Origin: Silurus meridionalis
Lineage: Eukaryota; Chordata; Actinopteri; Siluriformes; Siluridae
Assembly (NCBI RefSeq): GCF_014805685.1
Contig: NC_060890.1
Coordinates: 17,277,000-17,340,999, forward strand
DNA: 64,000 bases
Reading direction: 5' to 3'
This document shows, one piece after another, positions 35,346 to 46,000 of the stretch. How positions within the stretch are numbered: position 1 is the first letter of the stretch; every line of letters begins with the position of its first letter. The notes beneath the pieces are model-generated. The model was not told the DNA's origin and did not search any database. It saw only the letters and a program-made list of their open reading frames with translations. The translations under genes and the position numbers were made by a program.

Positions 35346-35605
35346 CTTGCTAACGTTCAGGAGAAGGTTGTTCTCCTGGCACCATCTCTCCAGGTTTTTA
35401 ACCTCTTGTAGGTAGGCCGTCTCATCGTTGTTGGGGATCGGGCCCACCACAACAGTGTCATCAGCAAACTTGATGGTGGTGGTGGTGGATTTGGAAGTGG
35501 CCACACAGTCGTATGTGTACAGTGAGTACAGCAGGGGGCTCAAAACACAACCCTGGGGAGCTCCAGTGCTGAGGGTGAGGGTGTGTTTTCCCACCTGTAC
35601 GGCTT
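35341..35605 (-). mobile_element. L2-like LINE reverse-transcriptase fragment, minus orientation
   Basis: The minus strand reads GAPQGCVLSPLLYSLYTYDC, then an intact-looking IKFADDTVVVG active site and ERWCQENNLLLNVSKTK. This is the reverse-transcriptase core. It abuts the plus-oriented upstream fragment of what may be the same family, tail to tail, at about 35341-35345. Confidence 0.85.
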
Positions 35606-35609
35606 GTGG

Positions 35610-36640
35610 TCTGTGTTCAAAGTGTCAATATTTTGTGTGAGCACCATTATTATCCAGCACTGCCTTAATCCTCCTAGGTATGGAATTCACCAAAGCTGCA
35701 CAGGTTGTTGCTGGGATTCTCTTTGTGACATGAAACTGCTGGATTTTAGACACATGGAGCTTCTCCACCTTCCGCTTGAGAATGCCCCACAGGTGCTCAA
35801 CTGAGTTCTGGTCTGGAGACATACTTGGCCATTCCATCACCTTTAGCAAAGCAGTTGACATCTTGGTGGTGTGTTTGGGGTTTTTATTCTATTGGAAAGC
35901 TGCATTTCAGCCCAGGTTTTGAAAGGAGGGAATCATGTTCTGCTTCAAAATGTCACAGTACATGTTGGAACCCATGTTTTTCTCAATGATCCGCAGCTCC
36001 CCAGTACCAGCAGCACTCATGCAGCCCAAATCATGATGGTACCACCAATACCAGGCTTGACTGAGGGCAAGACACAATTTTCTTGGTACTCCTCACCAGG
36101 GCGTCACCACACATGCTGGACACGATCTGAGCCAAACAAGTTTATCTTAGTCTCAACAGATCACAGGACATGGTTCCAGTAATTCATGCTCTCAAACAGG
36201 TTGTCTTCAGCAAAATGCAGAATGCTTTCTTATGATCCAGCTTCAGAAGAGGCCTCCTTCTGGGACAACGGCCATGCAAACTGACTTGTAGCAGTGTGCG
36301 GCGTATGGTCTGAACACTGACAAGCGGATTTTTAGCTTCTGCAACCTCTAAAGCAATGCAGGCCATGCGTCTTTTTTTGAATGCCAGCTTCTGCACCAAC
36401 GCACAGCACGAAGACTCAATGTCTTTGATGGACCCTTGCGAGGCCTGTTCTGAGAGGAACCTGTCTTGGAAAAGCTCTGTATGACCCTGGCCACTGTACA
36501 GTAACTCAGTTTCAGGGTGTTACAAATCTTATAGCCTCGGCATCCTTGTGAAGAGCAACAATTCTAATTCTCAAATCCTCACAGAGTTCTTCGCCATGAG
36601 ATGCCATGTTGAACATCCAGTGGTCAGTATAAGGGAATTG
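35610..36640 (-). mobile_element. Decayed Tc1-like transposon
   Basis: The minus strand starts near 36609 with MASHGEELCEDLRIRIVALH and stops soon after. Pieces of helix-turn-helix and DDE regions follow in changing frames, with the end containing MEWPSMSPDQNSVEHLWGIL and terminating near 35625. This is a Tc1-family transposase with several frameshifts and stops. Terminal repeats were not resolved; the left end is fused to the LINE fragment at about 35605. Confidence 0.85.
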
Positions 36641-37770
36641 TACTTAAAGCACCAAACTTTAACTGCTCTGATACAAGATACACAAATTTGTATGGTCCTG
36701 TAAAGCAGACAAAAACATGAACATGATGAAAAGGACATGTGACTTTGAATTGTTTGCATGGATTTTCTACACTATGTTGTACAAGTTTGCAATTTACTGC
36801 ACTTTATTGTACATACTCGCATATGGTCTTCGTATACGTGTGTCCTGTTCCACCACATGTGCAACTTTCTCTACAGTCTCCCAAAGCATTTCAACATACA
36901 GATGTATGTCCTGGCATACTATGCAACCGATGAAACAACCTGACATCACATAGGGTATTGTAAGCTAATAAAATTATATTTTTTCTCAAATGATCAGTAC
37001 ATGCTAATTGATAAGGAGCCAAGGAGACCTCATTATGCATTGCCACAATGTTTGTGTTCTCAGCACCTGTCTATCCATATCCAGAGAGAGAGAGAGAGAG
37101 AGAGAGAGACCATATATTTATATTTTCCTTAGAATTAAGACCAATGTATATGTATTCATGACTTATTTTAATATAATCACCTCGAGCTAAAATATTTTAC
37201 AACAAATACACAGCCCAAAAATCATTCTTTTTAGTTATTAATGTCAAACTGCAACATACATACAATCTCATTACTCTTCTATTGGTTTTTAAAAGCCCTT
37301 GAAGTTTTAGCACCTGTACAGACATCAGGGGTGATGAATGATTGTGACTCAAATAAAAAAAAAGATTTTATCATGCAGACCGAAATCATCTGAAGGAAAA
37401 GAAAGGGCTTCATTTGTTGAATTTCCGTCAAAGTCTTGGAAATAATTTTCAACAGTTTGAATATTGAATATTCATGAATATAAGTAACATCCTATACAGT
37501 TTCTTCTTCCTTTCTACAGTCTTTTTCCTCTGTATTATTACTATTATTACTGCTTAGCCAAACTCACTACCTATTTAGAGATTGTCAGAGGTTCTATGTA
37601 AGACATCTTTACTGAGGTAGACAAAAAATAATAAAAATGGTTACAATAGGACAGATTATAATCATGCACTGATATATAATGGAAAATGTGCTCGGGTAGC
37701 TGCCCATCATTTAGACGGAGTGTTTAATTTGTAAATAAGGGGCAATTAAAGTTCAGTGTGTGATCGGTTG
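36640..37770. other. Intergenic region, 3' side of cybc1
   Basis: No gene is recognised. It contains a (GA)n run at 37084-37109 and AT-rich sequence. The right part must be the cybc1 3' UTR on the minus strand; a reversed ATTAAA at 37723-37728 could serve as its polyadenylation signal. Confidence 0.5.
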
Positions 37771-39863
37771 TCACTGAGTTTCCTGTTCATGCTGATCGCT
37801 TAAATCGCTACTCTCATCGTCCCCCTCCATCCCCAGTTGCTCGAAGTCTTCATCGTCTTCATTGCGATCCTCATCCTCATCTTCCTGAATCTGATTTTGC
37901 TGCAAAGCCTCGAGTTCCAAAAAGCGCTTCAGTAGAGCAGAAAGTGCTTCCACGTCGCTGAAAAAAATCATAAACACAAGTTATGTTGAGCTACTTATGC
38001 GTGTGTTTAGGGATACTTGTTGTGTCAGGATCATAGGGATTAAAAATGTTGGTTGTCATGCAGAAACAACAAAGAAATAGGCAGCCAAAAATTACAGATA
38101 AAGAGGCAGCTACAAACTGTAACATTGTATGGCAGAATTCAATACAAGCTTATGAAACAATTCATACAATGTTACAGTTTGTATTAAATTTTGTAATACA
38201 ATGGGTTAAAATGGTTGACACACAGTTTTACCTAAATCTAGATGTCTGTTTTAACACTAACCTGCGTCCACTGAGAGTAGCATTCTGAGTGAGAGGATGC
38301 GAGAATCCAGTGGCCATCCGAAGAACCAGTACATACCCTGTCCCCAAATAGCGCACCTTCTCCTCTTGGACACTTATATCACGCAAGTGCCGCAAATCCA
38401 ACAACGCTGAAACAGATACAATAACATTTCACTATTGCTGATCTGCAAATAATATGCTGTTCAACCTAGAATGTAAACTGTGAGAAAATGTTCACCTTTT
38501 TCTTGCCCTTTTTTCCACAGTGTGAGTATCATAGCATACAGGCTGGAAGTGCTCAGCTCAATCACGCCATTCTGTTTGTCAAATATCGCCTCCTGTTTGG
38601 TAAAAAAAAGTCAAATTAATTCCTAAATAGGCCAATAAGGAATGCGTAACTTGTAAAAATGAGTGTGTGATAAACACACACTTGTCATCATGCGTCTCTT
38701 ACTTCCCACTCCTCCATGTTTTGTAGGGCGACAAATATACAGCCTGTTACGTAAAACAGTTTCCATAACACGGTATCTACAGGATAAGATTGAAATAAAG
38801 AAAAACGTTTTTTTTTTTTTTTTTTTTTAAACATGGTTATTACAAATTTATGAGAATAATTTATTTTTGTTTATAAGTGATCATCAGGTTCACTTTGCAT
38901 GAATGCACTTTGTAGGTATACAATAACTGGATGAAACAAGTCCACCATAAGATTACTGCTTAATGGGTGTTATTTGGGTGTTGGACAGCTGATAATAATG
39001 CTGACAGGGCTGGATTGCATAGGGGTATGTGTGTTGCTGGTACAAATGTATCACATGCAACAGTCTTAGAGGGTTGTAATTGGCACTGGTGGCTCAACAG
39101 TTTAGACTCTGTTATACCAAAATTTAGGGGTTTAGGCTTCAGCACTGTAAAGCTGACACTGGTGGGAACCCTAACCCTATCTAAGGCCCTAATTTAAGGT
39201 GACATATTATGGCTGACCTTGAAATCTGACCCCAGCATTCTAACAAGGTAGGATATGTGAAAAGAAAAAAATTCAGTCTTCTATAATTTACTGTGTATGT
39301 AACAAATTAAAACTGCAAAAACACTGTTCATTTGGCCTTAGTGGACACCATCTTATTGTTCCATGCAGTAGCAGTAAATTGAAAGACTCATGCCGACAAA
39401 ATGTGCATTAATTGTCCTTTACTCCGTCATCGGTGCAAATCTTTCAGACTATCACATTAAATATTAATATGATGTATAGTTTTAGTACCCATCTTTGGTC
39501 ATTAGTGGCCTCTTTCATTGAGATAAACTGGAAGTAATTGCACATGCAAAGTGTATTCACATAATCAATGTATATTATACACAGTATATGAATAGTAACA
39601 AATGTATATCACTATATCATGTAATATATACCTGAACTGTAATACGCTGCTGCCAGACCAACTGACACAATCCCTGGAGAATTGAACAAAAAGTAAAACA
39701 GCACGTGTCATGCAAAGACAATATCTAGTTCCTTGTAAGCCAATTGCACAATTTCAACTTCCCTGCCATTCATACCAACAAACAGGGACCAAGATCTAAT
39801 TCCTGGTGATCTTTTCAGATGGAGAAAATCAGATGTGTGCTTCTCAACCACCATGTACACCAT
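37771..39863 (-). CDS. cybc1: CYBC1 / EROS, chaperone of the phagocyte NADPH oxidase
   Basis: Six minus-strand coding exons join in phase: 39863-39776, 39673-39632, 38776-38703, 38592-38496, 38406-38262 and 37957-37771, giving 210 residues (human 187). The ATG is the first base of the second exon. The N-terminus MVYMVVEKHTSDFLHLKRSP is followed by hydrophobic segments in GIRSWSLFVGIVSVGLAAAY and LFYVTGCIFVALQNMEEWE. The conserved EEAIFDK, VQEEKVRYLGTGYVLVLRMA and TGFSHPLTQNATLSGR blocks come next. EROS is known to sit in the ER and stabilise gp91phox/p22phox and purinergic receptor P2X7. The last exon ends in a long acidic tail (EDEDEDRNEDDEDFEQLGME) that differs from the short human tail. 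An untranslated exon lies upstream from 40204. Confidence 0.95.
38112..38182. repeat. Perfect 20-bp inverted repeat in cybc1 intron
   Basis: Arms 38112-38131 (acaaactgtaacattgtatg) and 38163-38182 are exact reverse complements around a 31-base spacer. It lies between the last two cybc1 exons. No target duplication or known family was recognised. Confidence 0.9.
38777..39631. other. cybc1 intron, no gene seen
   Basis: Holds a T/A tract at 38809-38829; the rest is unremarkable. Confidence 0.5.
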
Positions 39864-40203
39864 CTGTAATACATATATATAATTTTAAGTTTTTTATGGT
39901 GAATAACATGAATAAATGAACATTTATGTAGTGGATCTAATAGTTGCACAATTTCCTGTTTAACAGCAAGTATTGTAGTTTCCTTTAATGCATAAGAGAT
40001 AATAATAAGTAGTATTAATTATAATATTAATTAATTCTGAAGCTTCCACATGAGGACAATACAGAGATGAGACACCTAAACATGAACACAATGATTATGA
40101 TGGCAGGGACAACACCCACACCGGAGTCGACCCCGGATCAGACATGATCACGAGGGTGAGGCTGCAAAAACCGGAAGTAAACGAAGATTTTAAAAAAGCT
40201 CAC

Positions 40204-40800
40204 CTTGTCAAGTTTTTAAAGTGTCCGTGAATCGGAACTGTCGGATCCACGAAATAACACACTTTATTATGATGAGCGATGATTGCCACTGGTCCATACG
40301 CTTCTAGAAAGACACTTTAGGGGATTCCCAACTTCCGCCAAAGCGCAGCGAATTCTGATTGGGTGGTGCAATTTTTAAAGCTCCGCCTCCTCTTTTGAAG
40401 TTCCGCCCACAAATATTTTAGCAGGAAGATAAAGCGGCTGCTTTTCAAACGGCTCGTTATTGCGATTGTAGTGCCCTATATAAGGAAGAATATTCGCTTT
40501 GAAGTGCACTTGAATAAAGGAGTCGAGCACCAATTGGGGATGTAATCAATGTTTTCTTTCCTTTTTTTTTTAAAGACAAAAAAAGAAAATAGAAAAAAAA
40601 AATGTTTTTTGATTCATTTGACTTATAAAGATACACATTTTATATTTTCCTCAGCTATTGTTAATAATTTGGAAGTATTTTATTTTTGGGTTAGTGAAAC
40701 AATGACGTCGATGCTCGGTAGAGAGAGAGGGGCAATGCGGATTGGCGCATGCGCGCTTTCCCGAGCTAGAGGACAATGAAGTGTGATATTGTGTCAAGGT
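40204..40800. promoter_or_regulatory. Bidirectional promoter region of cybc1 and narf
   Basis: A cybc1 untranslated exon ends at 40204 on the minus strand (AAG/GTGAGC donor). To its right lie a reversed CCAAT (gattggg, about 40357), a second attgg near 40533, a CRE-like TGACGTCG at 40703-40710 and a palindromic NRF1-type GCGCATGCGC at 40745-40754. The narf untranslated 5' exon probably lies to the right of this, before 41133 (a CTTATAG/GTAACA donor-like site). The human orthologues are also adjacent and divergent at 17q25.3. Confidence 0.6.
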
Positions 40801-41132
40801 ATCATGGAGTTTCTTATGTTATATTTCCCGGCGAATTTCGACGACTCTAATTGAGCTGGCTGTTGGATAGCGATCGGCCATGTGACTGTAAGCTCTGAAC
40901 TTCATGAAGGTTATTTGGACCTCGCTCAGCTCACGTGCAGAGTTCCTGCCCGGACACTGTGTTGAGTGTTTGAACCGGTTTCGTTTTTGCATTGAACTCT
41001 GTTAATGCCGCTTTCCTCTAGACTGGATTTACATGCTGGAAGAAGAGCAGGATAACTGATTTCCAAGTCTAACTGGGATCTAAAACCTTCTTCTCTTTTT
41101 TGGTGCTTATTCGAGGAGCAGCCACCTTATAG

Positions 41133-41615
41133 GTAACAAGTACAAAGACTACACCTTTCCATAATAATCATCATCATCATCATCTTTATAATAATAATAA
41201 TCATGATCATCATCTTTATAATAATAATCATGATCATTATCATCTTATCCTTATAATTAACCAGTGATCCACCTGGCATTTGCTACCTAAAGACACAATG
41301 AGAAGATACAGGCTCACCTTGCTTCTCTTTACTCCTGACAAAAACAAAACAGCAATTATTGTCAACATTGTTCCTGAGAACCTCTAATTATCAGCCGCTT
41401 GCTTTCAGCTTCATCCTAATAGATGTTTTATGTGAGGGCACCAGGGTTCAGGGTAGCGCTTTCTCCTTCCCATAAGATAGAATTATAGAGTTACTGTTCA
41501 GGATCTGAAGTCTTGTCCCATGATGGATGGGTGGGAAGGTGCTTTTAGTTTCTGCTTTGACTTCTCTACTGTTCGATGAAATCATTTGTCATTGCTTGTG
41601 ATCTTTTTTCCGCAG
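41133..41615 (+). other. Putative narf first intron
   Basis: From a candidate donor at about 41133 to the acceptor cgcag at 41615. It contains an ATC/ATA microsatellite (41162-41240) and no coding signal. Confidence 0.5.
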
Positions 41616-41632
41616 GTATATTTTAATGCACA

Positions 41633-42991
41633 ATGTCTGAGGTTATTATAACGAAACGAAAGGAGAAATGTGAAAACTGCACCAAACAGGTAATAACCTA
41701 TATTCTAATATTATAAGATTGTAAGAGAGTTCTCGTCCTAACGTTTGCGTTGCACTTGTTATCCTAGTGCAAGAAGAAGCAGGGCGATGAAGCTGTCCCC
41801 TTGCAGCAGGATGGAGATGTTGCCAATGGAGAAGTGACTTGTTTTTTGTTTTGTTTAAATATCTATGTAATCTGTAGGAATGTATGGAATCTAATTGTTT
41901 TATGTTTGTTAACATCCTCACAGAGTTCTTTTGCAAAGTCTTATAAACACCTGGTGGTGGTTGTGTAATTGTTTAAAGTCCTATATATTATATTATTAAT
42001 AGAATAGGTCTATAATTCTCAGCAGTTTTGCTGCATGCTGGCTGGATGACAATTTTTGAAAAGTTCTTTTCTGTTTAGGAAATTCTGTCTAAAATTGTAC
42101 TAACTAGTGGGTATGATGTGCTTTCCAGGTGAGTGATCAGCCGGTATTGCTGAGCGCGTGTCTCTCATGCGACGGCTGTGTGTCTGAGGAAGAGAACCAA
42201 AAAATCTCCCAACAGAGCCTGCTGGAGATCAACCATGTTCTTGCACTGAATAAGGTAACAGGCATCTTGGATTGTTGCCATAACGTCTGTCCATAAAACC
42301 ATCTCGGGTGGTGACTTAATCGGCTCTCATGCTGTTGTTTGTTTGTGTATGCGTGTGTGTGAGACAGAAGTGTGATTCCACGAAGCACAAAGTCTTGGTA
42401 GTGTCTGTGTGTCCTCAGTCATTGCCATTTTTTGCTGTGAAATTTCATCTGGACGTCCCGACGGCTGCACAGAAGCTCTGCGGCTTCTTAAAGAGCGTGG
42501 GTGAGTGTGTCTCGCATGTTTCTCCCTGTTGCTTCTCACCTCCTTTTGATTTAAACACTTTTTGCAACCACCTTTATATGTATGTGCATGTGACTGTGTA
42601 TAGGACTCGCCGGATTCATTAATCAGTGGCCCATTGGTGTGAATTCACTTGCAGAATGAAAGCTAGAGATCATTTTTTTTTGTTTTCAGGAATGAAATAT
42701 GTGTTTGACACAACACTAGCTGCTAGCTTCAGCATTCTTGAGAGTCAGAGAGAGTTTGTACAGCGATATCGGCGCAGACATAGTGACGTTTCTGCTATGC
42801 CCATGTTCACATCTTCCTGTCCAGGTAAACTGCTTCTCATGAGCGTGGTCATATGTTTATAAAGAGTGGGTATGATGTAGCCAAGAATTATTCCGAAAGT
42901 ACTTAATTTCGATATAAATTATAATTTTTTTTTGGCTTGGCTTTTAGTGAATTTTAATGTGCATTAAGTATATGAATGTTACATTGTGACG

Positions 42992-43036
<45 letters not shown>

Positions 43037-46000
43037 ATGAACATTCTCTTTCCTTTTGGGGCGTGGCTGAGCCAAGATAGCCAATACATCCTGCTGCTGT
43101 GAGATAAATGGCTTTTCTCGTCTCACACCCTTCTACAGAGAACGTTCTAATCTTAATTCTATCCCCGTGTTAACACTTTCCGTTTGGGAATCTTTTATTG
43201 ACGAACAAATCCTAACGCCAGTAGCTAGAAGTAATGTACTACCCAGTCCTTCCAGCTTAGGATTAAAAAAGTGATTGTTAACATACGGTGCATTAATGCA
43301 GTCACACAGGAATATATCTAAATTCCTACACAGGGTACAAACCTGCAAAGCTCTTTTTTTTGCTAAGGACGTCTCTAACGTTGCATATGTCAGTGGCCGA
43401 GAAGTGCAAAACAATTGAACAACTCCGAAACCACATCAACAAATCCGGAAAACACATTAACGATACTTCCCGATCATTGGACGAGACATCTGTTATTCAG
43501 GATACACTGAAAGTACAACAGGCTGCAGCAGGATAAAGTCAGCGCATGTGTGTAAAAGTGTACATATATTTAAAGTATTTTTTAACATAAATGCAGAACT
43601 CCACACATGTACAAGAAACAAAGTTATAAAATACACAATTTCTTGTTTATCTTGGGTGATAGATGTCTCGTCCAATAAATGATAAGTATCTGTGTTTTAG
43701 GTAGTCGGATCTCTGATTTGTCCACCCGTGGTCACAAATATGGTGATCACAGAGCATATACTCGCTCAACAGCCACCCTGTGTGGGGTTACCTAACTGTT
43801 TGTTTGTGGGGGTTTTTTTTAAGGCTGGATCCGTTACGCAGAGCATATTCTAGGAAGTCTGGTCACTCCACACATCTGTACAGCGAGGTCACCTCAGCAG
43901 GTCATGGGCTCTCTGGTCAAAGACTACTTCACCAGACAACAGGTTAGCTTTCTGTGGATTCATATTGATTTGTTTGTGTCCTGACTGAAATACTATTGAA
44001 ACAGCTTATTGGTTTATCCATAATTAATTATACAGATCCTTGAGTGCGCACAGTTGAAGACTTAAAAAACGTTGCTTGGTCTTTTTACTCTCCATAAGTG
44101 TCTAATATAATGTTGTGTATTCTGAGATGCTTTTCTGCTCAGGAGCGGTTGAGTTACCGCAGCCTTCCTGTTCACTCGAACCATTCCTTCTATTCTTTTT
44201 AGATTCCCCCTCTCATTAATAAGGCATTTTCCACCCACAGAACTGCCACTCCCTGGCTGTATTTTGTTCCTTGCACCATTCTGTGTAAACTCTAGAGACT
44301 ATGTGAAAAATCCCAGGAAAACAGTAGTGTTTAAAACACTCAAACCAGCCCATCTGGCACCAACCATGCCAGTTAAAGTCACGTAGATTTCACATTGTCC
44401 CCAGTATCATGTTTGATGTGAGTATTAGTTTAAGCTTTTGGCCTGCATTTTTCCAATTTTATGTATTTTGCTGTTGCCATATATAAGGCTGATTGGATAA
44501 TTGCCTGAATGTGCAACTGCACATGGGTTCCAGTAAGACCAGTAAGTTGTATGTATGTATGTGAACAGATGCATATGGGTACATATAAGTAATAGCTTTT
44601 ATTTGACACACAAAGCAGTGAGCTGCTTACCATCACACACACCTTTCTTTTTCTTACATGTCTGCATTAGTTGTCTGAATGATTCCTGTGATGTGTCTTG
44701 GCAGAAGCTGAGTCCAGAACAGGTGTACCACGTGGTGGTGGCTCCCTGCTTTGATAAAAAACTGGAAGCGGTGAGAGAAGAGTTTTACAACAGTTTGCTC
44801 CACACAAAAGATGTGGACTGTGTGCTTACGTCAGGTAAGAGACCCAGAAATCTGTTCTGTTCTTACAAATATAAAAGCTAGTAATATTGGGTGTACTGTG
44901 TGGTGATTTTGCTGAGTCATGCATGGTTTTCTGTCCTTCGCCTGTGAAAACTGCCTTATTAGGTATTATGTCTGGAGCTTTGAAACCTTTGTAACACTTT
45001 TGGGTAATTCAAGGACGTTAAACTGATAAACTTCATCATTGTCATGTGGGAAACGTAAATGGTTCTTCCTACAGATTATACATTTTATTTATTTTAAAAT
45101 TGTTTGACCTATTCAATGATATAAGAGGTCACATATATCTTTCAACTTTTTACTGGTTTATTTACCTGGTTTAGGTTTGATACACACTTACTGTAAATGC
45201 CTTTTTGTTAGAGCTGAATATACCGGAGGACAGACAGATTATATCCTGAGACCAGTTTGACTCTTTTCCACCTTTTGCAATCTTGCGATGCAGAAGTTCA
45301 GACTGTCTGCCCTGTAATCAGTTGATTTGATTTTCCATGTTATAGTTCAGCAGAAGGTGTGTAATAACATGGTGTGCTGTTATCAGAAAATAATCCTATA
45401 AAGATGGGATTGGCTTAAAATGGGGTTGTTTAATGAAGGTTGTTCTTTTTGCATACCAACATGCCTCCAAAATATTTTATTCTTCTTACACCAGTGGGTC
45501 AAATGTTTCCGGGCCGCACAGAAAGAATACATAACTTACATTATTTCCGTTTTATTTATTATCTGATTCTGAACGATGTTTTATTTAAAAAAATTCCCGG
45601 ATTCTCTCCGCCACATCTGTCTATGACTCACTCTTGATGCATGTCTAGATGTTTTGCCTCGGTCACATGTCTTACCTCCATCTGCTACCTTCTTAAAGGG
45701 GCTGCTCCGGCCGCTAACACACAATACATTACCGATCAATTTAAACCCCTAAGCTAGCAAAATGAACAAAAAACAACACGGTGGATTCACATTTATTATT
45801 TATTTAGAAATTACCAGTATTTATGCCAGTCGTATTGTTTTATTTTGTTGTATTTATCTGCCACACCTTAAAGGCCAGTCCGTGAAAATATTGTCTGACA
45901 CTAAACCGGTCTGTGGTGCAAAAAAGGTTGGGGACCGCTGTCTTACACCTCTAAAATATCCCAAAGCTACCAAATTCCTTCCTTTATTAATGAGATGCAT

